From assembly GCF_022483985.1 (NCBI RefSeq), contig NZ_JAKVME010000002.1, forward strand, positions 310,001 through 374,000: DNA of 64,000 nucleotides, written 5' to 3'. Of the stretch, positions 25,955-35,878 are shown in pieces. Source of the DNA: Acetobacter sp. (GTDB lineage: Bacteria > Pseudomonadota > Alphaproteobacteria > Acetobacterales > Acetobacteraceae). The notes beneath the pieces were generated by a model, which made no database searches, was not told where the DNA came from, and was given only the letters and a program-made list of their open reading frames with translations. How positions within the stretch are numbered: position 1 is the first letter of the stretch; every line of letters starts with the position of its first letter. Made by a program: the position numbers and the translations under genes.

Positions 25955-26086
25955 ATGCAAGCGATCATTCCGCTTTTTGGCCGTCTCATTTTACATGGAA
26001 AGAAGGGCCTGAAGAACGCTCAGGCCCATAAATGTCGATCCGTAATCAGCCGCCCGCTTTTTTCGCCGCATCAAATGCGTCCATGA
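25955..26086 (+). CDS. possible 43-residue cationic small ORF
   Basis: AAAGGGAGA seven bases before an ATG is a strong ribosome site. The frame reads MQAIIPLFGRLILHGKKGLK and continues basic, ending in the convergent CMD gene. The first 23 residues are amphipathic and cationic, as in small antimicrobial or membrane-active peptides. A hairpin (GGGCCTGA ... TCAGGCCC at 26007-26029) inside the frame, likely the terminator of the opposite gene, speaks against a conserved coding role. Confidence 0.25.
   Translation: MQAIIPLFGRLILHGKKGLKNAQAHKCRSVISRPLFSPHQMRP
26007..26029 (-). terminator. hairpin downstream of the CMD gene
   Basis: GGGCCTGA and TCAGGCCC form an eight-pair stem with a seven-base loop, followed on the minus strand by a T-rich stretch. 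It marks the end of the minus-strand CMD transcript. Confidence 0.5.
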
Positions 26087-26402
26087 TGCGGGTCGAATAG
26101 ACAAGAGCCGCTCCCGCATTCAGGGCGATGGCGACGCTGAGAGCTTCACCAATCTCCTCACGGGTCGCGCCTGCCTTCACCGCTTCTTCCGCGTGAATGG
26201 TGATGCAGCCGTCACAACGGGTCGTGGCCGCGACAGCAAGTGCGATCAACTCCCGCGTCTTGGCATCCAGATGGCCGCTTTTCGCGCTGGCGCCGTTCAG
26301 GGCAAGGATACTTGCGACAGTGTCCGGCGCCACGGAATTGTAGGCGCCGATGGCCTTGCCAAGATGCTCGCGCCGCTCATTCCAGTCTGTCCAGTCAGTC
26401 AT
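26046..26402 (-). CDS. carboxymuconolactone decarboxylase-family protein (AhpD-like)
   Basis: This 118-residue helical protein has the CMD/AhpD core: LDAKTRELIALAVAATTRCDG with C63-x-x-C66 and H70 (CDGCITIH), then AGATREEIGEAL. The Cys pair and His are the thiol-disulphide catalytic centre of AhpD-like alkylhydroperoxidase partners, so an antioxidant role is more likely than a true decarboxylase. The start is set at ATG 26402, which gives the family's usual length; an upstream ATG adds 24 unrelated residues. It stands alone, divergent from zapE. Confidence 0.8.
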   Translation of the reverse strand: MTDWTDWNERREHLGKAIGAYNSVAPDTVASILALNGASAKSGHLDAKTRELIALAVAATTRCDGCITIHAEEAVKAGATREEIGEALSVAIALNAGAALVYSTRIMDAFDAAKKAGG

Positions 26403-26556
26403 GGCCTGAATTCCTCTGCCTTGGGTGAAATCACCCCACGATAGGCCGAGGTCCGGATAATGCCTCTTCACCACCGCGTGAGTATGTTGTCACGAGCGAG
26501 TGTGGCCTATTGTCACTCTCTTGCTGGTCACAGCAGGCATCGCTATCGGCAGAACC

Positions 26557-27795
26557 ATGGATACCATGAACAGACAGCCCCATTCCGCCCAGTCCCGGAC
26601 TTCTGGCCAGCCTCAGGCTTCAGGTCCATTTGCGCTGTATGAGGAACGCGTTGCCAGCGGCACGCTGCGGCGTGATCCGGATCAGGAGCGCGTCGCCAGA
26701 CGTCTCGACCGTCTGTGGGTCGAACTGGAGGCTTATCGCCCGGTCCCGGTCAGGCCGCAGGAAGAGCGCAAGGGGCTGCTCTCGAAACTCGTCAGCAAAC
26801 TGCCGGACCTGTTGAATCGGCCTGAGGAGCGCGCAGGCGACGGTATTCCGCGGGGGGTGTATATCGTCGGTCGTGTCGGTCGCGGCAAGACGATGCTGAT
26901 GGACCTGTTCTTTTCCTGCGTCACGATAAAGAAGAAGCAGCGTATCCACTTCCTGACCTTCATGCAGGAGGTTCATCAGCGCCTGAGGGCGCTCAAGGCG
27001 GCCAACCCGGGGATGAGCGATCCGATCCCGCCTCTGGCCCAGACCATCGCCCAGGATGCGACTCTGCTCTGTTTTGATGAGTTCCAGATCAACGATATTG
27101 CTGACGCCATGATTCTGGGGCGTCTGTTCGAGGCGCTGTTCGCGGCGAAGGTCATCATCGTCGCCACGTCGAACACCGTTCCCGGTGATCTGTTCCAGAA
27201 TCGTCCCGGTGCGGACGCCTTCAAGCCGTTCATCGCCATCATCCAGCGCCATCTGGATACGGAAGTGCTGGATTCGGAAACCGATTATCGCCGTGGACGC
27301 GAACAGGACGACACGACATGGATCGTGCCGGCCGACGAGACGGCCAGACGGCGTCTCGACAGGATCACGGCGCGTTATGGGGAAGGTCATCCGGTGGAAA
27401 AGGTGACTCTGGAATTCAGTGGCCGGTCCCTGCCGGTGGATCACAGTCAGGGACCGGTAGCGCGTTTTGATTTCACTTCTCTGTGTAGTAGGCCGCTGGG
27501 ACCAAACGATTATTTGGCAATTGCCAGAAAATTTCCCGTTATTGTGATGGACGATATTCCACCCCTTGGACCCGACGATGCGAACGTCGCCAGACGCTTC
27601 ATCACATTGATCGACGCCTTGTACGACAACGGCAATTTGCTGTTCGTCTCCGCCGATGACTCCCCGGATAACCTGTTCCCGTCAGGGGAGGGAGCGGACG
27701 CATTCGCCCGTACGGCATCCCGTCTCATGGAGATGAGCAGCGAAAGCTGGCTGGCCCGCGCCCATGGTCCCGGAGGTGTCCTCTCCAGACCGTGA
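26557..27795 (+). CDS. zapE: cell division ATPase ZapE (AFG1 family)
   Basis: This P-loop ATPase of about 412 residues has Walker A GRVGRGKTMLMDLFF at about 105, the family phrase RIHFLTFMQEVHQRL, Walker B TLLCFDEFQINDIADAMIL at about 168, VIIVATSNTVPGDLF and the C-terminal FDFTSLCSRPLGPNDYLAIA. ZapE interacts with the Z-ring under stress in E. coli, and its eukaryotic relative AFG1 works in mitochondrial protein quality control. The exact start is uncertain: ATGs at 26500, 26557 and 26566 are all in frame and none has a strong ribosome site; the first would add a membrane-like segment. Confidence 0.88.
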   Translation: MDTMNRQPHSAQSRTSGQPQASGPFALYEERVASGTLRRDPDQERVARRLDRLWVELEAYRPVPVRPQEERKGLLSKLVSKLPDLLNRPEERAGDGIPRGVYIVGRVGRGKTMLMDLFFSCVTIKKKQRIHFLTFMQEVHQRLRALKAANPGMSDPIPPLAQTIAQDATLLCFDEFQINDIADAMILGRLFEALFAAKVIIVATSNTVPGDLFQNRPGADAFKPFIAIIQRHLDTEVLDSETDYRRGREQDDTTWIVPADETARRRLDRITARYGEGHPVEKVTLEFSGRSLPVDHSQGPVARFDFTSLCSRPLGPNDYLAIARKFPVIVMDDIPPLGPDDANVARRFITLIDALYDNGNLLFVSADDSPDNLFPSGEGADAFARTASRLMEMSSESWLARAHGPGGVLSRP

Positions 27796-28085
27796 CAGCC
27801 CGATGGCTTGTCGTGTGTTTTTCGGCGGTCTAGCAAATTCGGCAGTAACCCGGCCGCGACCGGGTATGGCCGGGTCATCCGGTCGTGGAATGGAGACAGG
27901 CAGGTCATGGAGATATTTGCAGACACGCAATCCTTCCGCCTGAAGTCGATTTTCTGCGATCAGGTGACCACTTCTTCAGCTTTGGACGTAACAGTCATGT
28001 CGAAACGGCCTATCGACCGGTTTGGGGAGGTGTCACACAGGAACATCTCAGCGAACCTGAGAAGAAACACAGGAGCGTTCTGAAA

Positions 28086-30944
28086 ATGGCGGGCAGCGAT
28101 CTTCTTACGACGGCACTGAGTGGTAGCAATATCGCTTATGTGGCCGACCTGTACGCACGGTGGGCCGAAGACCCCAATAGTGTCGACTCCTCCTTCGCCG
28201 ACCTGTTCGGGGCTATGGACGATGAAACGGCCTCCATTCTTCAGGATGCCTCCGGCGCTTCCTGGGCACCGCGCAAATCCATCATCACGGGCGACGAGCC
28301 CGCTCCGGCTCCCGCGACCGGCAAGGCCTCCGGTCTGGCTGCGACCGACAGCCTCGCCATCGCGCAACTGATCCGGGCGTTCCGCGAATTCGGGCATCTG
28401 GAAGCGCAGATCGACCCGTTGGGTCTCAAAGTTCCGGCTCCGGCCGTCGAGCTGGACCCTGCGACCTACGGCTTCGGCCCAAAGGATCTCGATCGTCCGG
28501 TCTATATCGGCAAGCTGCTGTCTCCGATCCTGCCGGGCCGCGAGACGGCCAGCGTCAAGGAAGTCGTAACTGCGCTGCGTCAGGTCTATTGCGGCGCGAT
28601 CGGCGCGGAATACATGTATGCGCGTTCCGAAGAGCAGCGCGACTGGTTCCGCTCCCGTCTGGAAGGTGACAACTGGCAGAGCAGCGTTACGGTCGAGGAA
28701 CAGAAATCGATCCTCAAGAACCTGACGGAAGCCGAAGGTTTCGAATCTTTCTGCCAGAAGCGTTATGTCGGCGCGAAGCGCTTCGGTCTTGAGGGCGGTG
28801 AGGTCTCCATCCCGGCGCTGCATGCCGTGATCGATCAGGTCGCTCAGCAGGGCGTAAAGTCTGTCGCCATCGGTATGGCGCATCGCGGTCGCCTGAATAC
28901 GCTGGTGAACGTCGTCCGCAAGCCCTATGTCGCGATCTTCAACGAGTTCGGCGGCGGCTCCTTCAAGCCCGATAACGTGGCCGGTTCCGGCGACGTGAAA
29001 TACCACCTCGGCTCCTCCACGGATGTCGAGATCGGCGGTCACTCGGTTCATATCTCGCTCCAGCCGAACCCTTCTCATCTTGAGGCTGTTGATCCGGTCG
29101 TCTGCGGCAAGGTCCGCGCCGCACAGGACGATGACGGCGATACCGAGACCCGTCTGTCGCACATGGCGATCCAGATTCATGGCGACGCGGCCTTCGCCGG
29201 TCAGGGTGTGGTCTATGAGACGATCTCCATGTCCCAGCTCAAGGGCTATCGGACGGGCGGATCGGTCCATATCATCGTGAACAATCAGGTCGGCTTTACG
29301 ACCAATCCGGAAAATGGCCATTCCGGCATCTACGGGTCCGACATGGCCAAGGCCATCGAGGCGCCGGTTCTGCACATCAATGGCGACAATGCGGAAGCCG
29401 TGGTCTACGGCGCGCGTCTGGCGGCCGACTATCGCCAGAAATTCGCCAGCGACATCATCCTCGACATCGTCTGCTACCGCCGTAACGGCCATAACGAGAC
29501 CGACGAGCCTGCCTTCACGCAGCCGGTGATGTACAAGGCCATTGCGGATCATGAGACGCCGCATACCGTTTACGCCAGTCACCTCGTGAAAACGGGCGTG
29601 GTCACGGAAGAGGACGTCAAGGCGCAGTGGGATGCGTTCCACGCAAAGCTGGACGAAGATTTCAAGGCCGCGCAGTCCTACAAGGTAAACAAGGCCGACT
29701 GGCTGGAAAGCAACTGGTCCGGCCTGCAGGCGCCTCCCAAGGCAGGTGAAGTCACGAAGGTCGAGACCGGCGTGGCAAAGGCTGTGCTGGCGGAGATTGG
29801 CGCGGCCATTACCCAGGTTCCGGAAGGCTTCGATCTCAACAGCAAGATAGCCCGCCAGATGAAGACCAAGGCGAAAGCCGTCGAGACGGGTGAGGGCATT
29901 GATTGGGCAACCGGCGAGGCGCTTGGCTTCGGCTCGCTTCTGCTGGAGAAACATCGTATCCGCCTGTCGGGTGAAGATGTGCAGCGCGGCACCTTCAGTC
30001 AGCGTCATGCGACGGTGATCGACCAGACCAGCCAGCAGCCTTACACGATGCTCAACCATATCAGGGAAGAGCAGTCCCAGATCGATATCTGGAACTCGCA
30101 TCTCTCCGAGTTTGCGGTGCTGGGCTTCGAGTATGGCTACACCATGCACAACCCGAACAACCTCGTGTTGTGGGAAGCGCAGTTCGGCGACTTCGCCAAC
30201 GGCGCACAGGTCATCATCGACCAGTTCATTGCGTCCGGCGAGACGAAATGGCTGCGTATGTCCGGCCTCGTGCTGCTGCTGCCGCATGGCTATGAAGGGC
30301 AGGGACCGGAGCACTCCTCAGCCCGTCTGGAGCGCTATCTCCAGCTCTGCGCCGAAGACAACATGTTCGTCTGCAACATCACGTCTCCGGCCAACTATTT
30401 CCACGCGCTGCGTCGTCAGTTGAAGCTGCCGTACCGCAAGCCGCTGGTGTTGATGGAGCCGAAGTCGCTGCTGCGCCACAAGCTCGCCGTGTCCACACTG
30501 GCCGAGTTCGAGACAGGCACGAGCTTCCGTCCGGTAATCGGCGAGATCGACCCGTTGGCGGACAATGCGGTCGAGCGTGTCGTTCTCTGCTCGGGCAAGG
30601 TCTATTACGATCTGCTGGAAGCCCGCCGCGACCAGAAGCTGGAAAAAGTGGCGATCATCCGTCTTGAGCAGCTCTATCCGTTCCCGGAAGCAGAGCTTGC
30701 CGTCGAACTGAAGCGTTATCCGAACGCGAAAGAGATCGTGTGGTGTCAGGAAGAAACCCGTAACGGCGGTGGCTGGCACTTCGTTGATCGTCTGATCGAA
30801 GGGGCGCTGGGTGTGGCCGGCCACAAGGTCGGTCGTCCGGTCTATGCGGGCCGCGCTGCTGCGGCCAGTCCGGCGACGGGTCTGGCGAAGACTCATGCCG
30901 CCGAACAGGTCGCGCTGGTGCAGAATGCGCTGGGACTGAACTGA
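28086..30944 (+). CDS. sucA: 2-oxoglutarate dehydrogenase E1 component
   Basis: The 952-residue thiamine-diphosphate enzyme decarboxylates 2-oxoglutarate and passes the succinyl group to E2. It begins [20 protein letters not shown], has [11 protein letters not shown] (as [14 protein letters not shown], about 262), [20 protein letters not shown] around 366, [29 protein letters not shown]-type substrate motif (here [16 protein letters not shown]) and [19 protein letters not shown]. AGGAG lies 11 bases before the chosen ATG; the longer frame upstream is out of family. sucB and lpd follow on the same strand, forming a complete OGDH operon. Confidence 0.95.
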   Translation: [952 protein letters not shown]

Positions 30945-31139
30945 GTGTTGAACAGACCGGGTCACCCGCAAGGTGGCCCGGTTTTGGTTGTACGCTTTTT
31001 ACACCTGTCTCGCAGACGTGATGAGCTGGTGCGGGAAGCGTGAGTTTCGAAGACCTCCGGTTGGGGGCATAACGGAAGGGTCGCTGTTGACGGTCTGAAA
31101 CCGCAACAGGTCGATTCGAAAAGGAAAGTGGGAAGCGAG

Positions 31140-32369
31140 ATGTCAGTCGAGATCAAGGTGCCGACGCTGGGCGAGAGTGTCACGACGGCGACTGTTGCGA
31201 AATGGCTGAAGAAGGCCGGAGAGCAGGTGGCGGCTGATGAACCCGTTGCCGAGCTGGAGACTGACAAGGTGACGGTCGAGGTTCCCGCCCCGCAGGCCGG
31301 TGTTCTGGGGCAGCCTGCCGTCCAGGAAGGCGATGAGGTCGAGGTCGGCGCGCTGCTGACAACGCTTGAGGCAGGTGCAACGGCGAAAGCGGCCCCGAAA
31401 GCTGAGGCTCCCAAGGCAGAAGCCCCGAAGGCTGCGGCCCCTAAAGCGGCTCCTCCACCGGCTGCGAAATCCGCTCCCGCTGAGAAGACGGACGCTGCCG
31501 CAGCTTTCCCGGCTGCCCGCAAGATCATGGCCGAACAGGGTGTCTCCGCCCAGCAGATCGGTTCCGGCTCTGGCAAAGATGGCCGTATCACGAAAGGCGA
31601 CGTGCAGTCTTTCCTCGCGCAGCCGCCCGTGAGCGCGCAGGCTCCCGCCAAGCCGCCACGTCAGGATGATCCGCGTGAAGAGCGCGTGAAGATGACACGC
31701 CTGCGTCGCACGATCGCCCGTCGTCTGAAGGACGCGCAGAACACGGCAGCGATGCTGACCACGTTCAACGAGATCGACATGACCGCCGCGAAGGAAATGC
31801 GCGTCGAGTTTCAGGATCTCTTCGTGAAGAAGTATGGCGTGAAGCTGGGCTTCATGTCGATCTTCTCGAAAGCCGTGATCGCAGCCCTCAACGAATTCCC
31901 GGCCATCAATGCCGAGATCGACGGTGAGGACGTCATCTATCGCAACTTCGTCAATCTTGGCATCGCCGTCGGTGGCCCGAACGGTCTTGTCGTGCCGGTC
32001 ATCCGTGATGCGGAAAATCTGTCACATGCCGAGATCGAGAAGAGGATCGCAGGATTCGGCAAGGCCGCTCGCGAAGGCACGCTGAAGATCGACGATCTGT
32101 CAGGCGGCACGTTCTCCATCACCAATGGCGGCATTTACGGCTCCATGCTGTCCACGCCGATCTTGAACGCACCGCAGTCCGGCATTCTGGGCATGCACAA
32201 CATCGTTGATCGTCCGGTCGCGGTGAACGGCAAGGTCGAGATTCGCCCGATCATGTATGTGGCGCTGTCCTATGACCACCGCATCGTGGACGGGAAGGAG
32301 GCTGTGAGCTTCCTTGTCGCGCTCAAAAAGTATGTCGAAGAGCCCCGCAGCCTGCTGCTCGGCCTCTGA
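31140..32369 (+). CDS. sucB: dihydrolipoyllysine succinyltransferase, OGDH E2
   Basis: The 409-residue protein has an N-terminal lipoyl domain with the lipoylated Lys43 in [11 protein letters not shown]. An Ala/Pro/Lys-rich hinge follows, then a peripheral-subunit-binding domain ([17 protein letters not shown] to [10 protein letters not shown]). The catalytic domain ends in the active site [16 protein letters not shown] at about 376-391. It forms the core of the 2-oxoglutarate dehydrogenase complex and is encoded 195 bases after sucA. A strong hairpin at 32379-32410 follows the gene, possibly lowering expression of lpd relative to the first two. Confidence 0.95.
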   Translation: MSVEIKVPTLGESVTTATVAKWLKKAGEQVAADEPVAELETDKVTVEVPAPQAGVLGQPAVQEGDEVEVGALLTTLEAGATAKAAPKAEAPKAEAPKAAAPKAAPPPAAKSAPAEKTDAAAAFPAARKIMAEQGVSAQQIGSGSGKDGRITKGDVQSFLAQPPVSAQAPAKPPRQDDPREERVKMTRLRRTIARRLKDAQNTAAMLTTFNEIDMTAAKEMRVEFQDLFVKKYGVKLGFMSIFSKAVIAALNEFPAINAEIDGEDVIYRNFVNLGIAVGGPNGLVVPVIRDAENLSHAEIEKRIAGFGKAAREGTLKIDDLSGGTFSITNGGIYGSMLSTPILNAPQSGILGMHNIVDRPVAVNGKVEIRPIMYVALSYDHRIVDGKEAVSFLVALKKYVEEPRSLLLGL

Positions 32370-32378
32370 TACTGATAT

Positions 32379-32410
32379 CAGGCTCTTCCGTCGCAGGACG
32401 GAAGAGCCTG
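32379..32410 (+). terminator. strong hairpin between sucB and lpd
   Basis: CAGGCTCTTCCGTC and GACGGAAGAGCCTG form a perfect 14-pair stem with a GCAG loop, followed by TTGCTTTT. It is either a partial terminator or an mRNA-stabilising element in the operon. Confidence 0.65.
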
Positions 32411-32538
32411 TTGCTTTTCGGAAGCTGTCTGTTGAAGCTTTCATGCCTCCAATAGAGAGGCGGACATAGACGATGGACGTGAGACGCCTTTCCGGGCAAC
32501 GGTCAGCGTCGATCGATATTCAATCGGGACGGGAAAAA

Positions 32539-34275
32539 ATGGCAATCGAAATCAAGGTTCCGGCGTTGGGCGAGAGTGTGACGTCTGCCACGGTCGGCAA
32601 ATGGCTCAAACAGCCGGGTGATGCGGTCGCTGTCGATGAGCCGGTTGTCGAGCTTGAAACAGACAAGGTGAGTGTCGAGGTTCCCGCTTCCGCTGCCGGC
32701 GTGCTGGAAAGTCAGGCCGTCAAGGAAGGCGATGAAGTGGAAGTCGGCGCTGTGCTGGCCATCCTCGCTGAAGGTGCGAAAGCGGCCGCCAAGCCTGTCG
32801 CTTCCAAACCTGCCGAAGCACCGAAGAAAGAAGCCACTCCGGCTGCTGAAAAGAAACCGGCTCTGGCAGCGACAGAAGCTCCTGCCGAGACGGATTATGA
32901 TCTGGTCGTGATCGGTGCTGGTCCGGGCGGTTATGTCTGCGCCATTCGCGCCGCCCAGCTTGGCTTCAAGGTCGCCTGTGTCGAAAAGCGCGCCACACTC
33001 GGTGGCACCTGCTTGAATGTCGGCTGTATCCCGTCCAAGGCGCTGCTTCAGTCGTCAGAAAACTATCATGCCGCAGCGCATGATTTTGCGACACATGGCA
33101 TTGATATCGCCGGTATCAAGCTGAATCTGGCGCAGATGCAGAAGCGCAAAGCCGGTATTGTCGAAGCCAACGTCAAGGGTGTGGAGTATCTCTTCAAGAA
33201 GAACGGTATCACCTGGCTGAAAGGGCTCGGCAAGGTTGAGGGCACGGGACGCCTGACGGTTGACGGCAAGCCTGTCACGGCGAAGCACATCGTGATTGCG
33301 GCTGGCAGTGACAGCGCCGGTCTGAAGGGTGTGGACGTCGATGAGAAGGTGATCGTCACCTCCACCGGCGCTCTTGAACTCTCCGCCGTGCCGAAGAAGC
33401 TGGTTGTCATCGGCGGCGGCGTGATCGGCCTTGAACTGGGCAGCGTCTGGCACCGTCTGGGAGCGGATGTGACTGTCGTCGAGTTCCTTGATCGTCTGGT
33501 TCCGGGCACGGACAACGAGGTCGAGGCGGCTTTCCGCAAGATCCTGACGAAGCAGGGTCTGACGATGAAGCTTGGTCACAAGGTGACCAAGGCCGAGAAA
33601 ACCGGAAAAGGCGTGACCCTGACAGTCGAGCCTTCACAGGGTGGCGCTGCTGAAACGCTGGAAGCTGACGTTGTGCTTCTGGCCATCGGTCGCACGGCGG
33701 CGAGCAAGAATATGGGTCTTGAAGAAGCCGGTATTGCGCTCGACAATCGTGGCCGTATTGAAGTCGATGAGCATTTCGCGACCAACGTGCCGGGCGTTTA
33801 TGCCATCGGCGACGTCATCCGTGGCCCGATGCTGGCGCACAAGGCCGAGGAAGAGGGTGTCGCTATTGCGGAAATCCTCGCCGGTCAGGCTGGTCATGTG
33901 AATTACGACGCCATTCCGGGTGTGATCTATACATGGCCTGAAGTAGCAACCGTCGGCTTTACCGAAGAACAGCTCAAGGAAAAGGGTGTCGAATACAAGG
34001 TCGGCAAGTTCCCATTCATGGCCAACGGTCGTGCGCGCGCCGTGGGCATGACTGATGGGTTTGTGAAGGTGATTGCTGACGCAAAGACCGACCGTGTTCT
34101 CGGCACGCATATCATTGGGCCGGGCGCTGGCGAACTGATCGCTGAATGCACGATGGCGATTGAGTTTGGTGCCTCGTCCGAGGATATCGGACGTGTCTGC
34201 CATGCTCATCCGACTCTGAGCGAGGCGGTGAAGGAAGCCGCTCTTGGTGTCAGTGGTCACTCGCTGAACATCTGA
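32539..34275 (+). CDS. lpd: dihydrolipoamide dehydrogenase with fused N-terminal lipoyl domain (E3)
   Basis: This 578-residue FAD disulphide reductase reoxidises the lipoyl groups of OGDH with NAD+. It carries an extra lipoyl domain at 1-80 with Lys43 in [11 protein letters not shown], nearly the same as the domain of the neighbouring E2, joined by an Ala/Lys/Pro linker. The E3 part starts [20 protein letters not shown], has the redox-active cysteines C157 and C162 in [16 protein letters not shown], an NAD loop [16 protein letters not shown] and the C-terminal His-Glu pair in [13 protein letters not shown] 32539 is chosen for the domain start and a nearby GGGA. The terminator at 34295 closes the operon. 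Confidence 0.94.
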   Translation: MAIEIKVPALGESVTSATVGKWLKQPGDAVAVDEPVVELETDKVSVEVPASAAGVLESQAVKEGDEVEVGAVLAILAEGAKAAAKPVASKPAEAPKKEATPAAEKKPALAATEAPAETDYDLVVIGAGPGGYVCAIRAAQLGFKVACVEKRATLGGTCLNVGCIPSKALLQSSENYHAAAHDFATHGIDIAGIKLNLAQMQKRKAGIVEANVKGVEYLFKKNGITWLKGLGKVEGTGRLTVDGKPVTAKHIVIAAGSDSAGLKGVDVDEKVIVTSTGALELSAVPKKLVVIGGGVIGLELGSVWHRLGADVTVVEFLDRLVPGTDNEVEAAFRKILTKQGLTMKLGHKVTKAEKTGKGVTLTVEPSQGGAAETLEADVVLLAIGRTAASKNMGLEEAGIALDNRGRIEVDEHFATNVPGVYAIGDVIRGPMLAHKAEEEGVAIAEILAGQAGHVNYDAIPGVIYTWPEVATVGFTEEQLKEKGVEYKVGKFPFMANGRARAVGMTDGFVKVIADAKTDRVLGTHIIGPGAGELIAECTMAIEFGASSEDIGRVCHAHPTLSEAVKEAALGVSGHSLNI

Positions 34276-34294
34276 GGGGATAACCCGATCAAAG

Positions 34295-34326
34295 AAAACG
34301 CCGCTGAGTGATCAGCGGCGTTTTTT
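34295..34326. terminator. intrinsic terminator of the suc-lpd operon
   Basis: AAAACGCCGCTGA, a GTGA loop and TCAGCGGCGTTTTTT make a textbook Rho-independent terminator, usable on both strands. Confidence 0.9.
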
Positions 34327-34703
34327 GTTTGCGCAGAGATATTGTGGTGAGGCTCCGTGGCCTGAAATGGGAATGTTTTCGTTGCGTAGGCATGAATTCT
34401 CTTTTCCGTTTGGATCGTCGGTTGTGGTGTTTATCCAGAACTGCTCGGAAAATTCATGATGAAACCGGCCACGGAATGTAGACGAAATGTATCGATTTTA
34501 AATTTAAATGAAAATTAAATAGTATTGTTATTACATTTTATCGCCGGTTTCTGAACGGAAGCTCATTGTCGGAAATCAGAGCGGTAGAGTGGGCCGGAAA
34601 GGCCATTTGTTATTTCCGCCAATGGCATATAACCCATCCTGTGATAAACGGTCAGAACAACGAAGCAGACCCGCGAACGCGGTTATGGAGGAGTAAGCTC
34701 AGG
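34327..34703. other. AT-rich upstream region of the L,D-transpeptidase gene
   Basis: This 377-base stretch has no supported gene. Its centre (34494-34540) is very AT-rich (AAATTTAAATGAAAATTAAA), a likely promoter area for the transpeptidase. An in-frame extension of that gene to 34566 is open but lacks signal-peptide or family features. Confidence 0.4.
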
Positions 34704-35642
34704 ATGAGGGTTTGGACGACAACGCTGGCACTGACACTTGTGGCTTCTGTTGCGTGTTCCTCGCCTGCCTCCTGTCAATCTCCCGGTGTTGCGCCGGGTA
34801 CGCCGCCTGAGGCCGTTCCTCTTCCGGCACCGCAACCGACCGTAGATGATCCTAGCCCGCCTGTGGTGATCCCGCCTTTGCCGTCTCTTGATGATACCGA
34901 GGCGCGTGCTGAAGCAAAGAAGCTTGTCGTTGCCCTGCACAAGGAAGTGCCCGGTCTTCTGCCGCTCAGTGATGCCCAGAAACTGCATTGGATCAAGCTG
35001 GGACAGGAAATGATCGCCCGTTCAGACTTCCGTATCACACGGGCGCAGGTGATTGTCGTTGTCGATCGTAACGTCAAAGTCCAGAAACTGGCCCTTGTGC
35101 TGGCGCTTCCCGACAGCGCCGACTGGCAGGTTCTGGGCAGTGTAAAGGTCTCGACCGGCAATACAGGCCGCAAATACTACTACATCACGCCGACTGGCGT
35201 GTTTCCGAATACGGCGGATCGTCTGGGCTATCGGGCCGAAGGCACAAAGAACGAGAACGGTATTCGCGGTATTGGCGCAAAAGGAATGCGGGTCTGGGAC
35301 TTCGGCTGGCATAACGCCGTCAAGGGGTGGCTGGCCTCAGGTGAAACCGGTGATATCCGTCTTGAGATGCACGCTACCGACCCTGATTTTCTGGAAAGCC
35401 GCCTTGGTCATCCAGCGTCCGAAGGCTGCGTGCGTATTCCCGCCGCCTTCAATGTGTTCATGGACCGTCACGGTCTTCTGGATGTCGAGTATGAACAGGC
35501 CGCCAGTTACGATGGCCGTTTCAAGGCGCTTCTGAGGAAAGACCGGGTGCCGTCACCCATCGCGGGTGAGGCGCTGGTGGTGGTGGATTCAGGAGCGAAG
35601 CCGACTGCTCCTGTGCCTTTGACGACGGCGCAGAAGTCGTGA
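34704..35642 (+). CDS. secreted YkuD-type L,D-transpeptidase
   Basis: The 312-residue protein has a signal peptide (TLALTLVASVACSSPASC at about 5-22), possibly with a lipobox VACS. A Pro-rich stretch and a helical segment (LVVALHKEVPGLLPLSDAQK) follow, then the YkuD catalytic domain. The domain's signature is present as MHATDPDFLESRLGHPASEGC followed by VRIP, giving the catalytic His at about 222 and Cys at about 241. L,D-transpeptidases make 3-3 cross-links in peptidoglycan or anchor proteins to it. The ATG at 34704 follows GGAGGAG by about 10 bases. Inhibitor-resistant cross-linking is a family property, not shown here. Confidence 0.88.
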   Translation: MRVWTTTLALTLVASVACSSPASCQSPGVAPGTPPEAVPLPAPQPTVDDPSPPVVIPPLPSLDDTEARAEAKKLVVALHKEVPGLLPLSDAQKLHWIKLGQEMIARSDFRITRAQVIVVVDRNVKVQKLALVLALPDSADWQVLGSVKVSTGNTGRKYYYITPTGVFPNTADRLGYRAEGTKNENGIRGIGAKGMRVWDFGWHNAVKGWLASGETGDIRLEMHATDPDFLESRLGHPASEGCVRIPAAFNVFMDRHGLLDVEYEQAASYDGRFKALLRKDRVPSPIAGEALVVVDSGAKPTAPVPLTTAQKS

Positions 35643-35878
35643 CGGCTTGGAACTGAAGTTTTTTGTGGCGGGTGAAGTAAGTGACCGCTTCCGCCTTCAT
35701 TTTCGCGAGAAACTGGCCGTTCAGACGAGTTTAAGCGCAGATATTGTAATCCATCTGCATGCTTGGACACCCGGAAGGTGAACGTGGTGGAGTGTGACAG
35801 AGCTTCCTGTAGGAGAATCGGCAATAAAGGCCATTCTGATTACGTTTGCGCACTTCTGGTTGGAAAAGGTTTTGGCTA

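Noticed and set aside
27960-30314. 784-codon open frame on the minus strand across sucA
   Set aside because: It is the mirror of a clearly coding, high-GC gene with all OGDH-E1 motifs; long antisense frames are expected from third-position GC bias. No domain was recognised in it.
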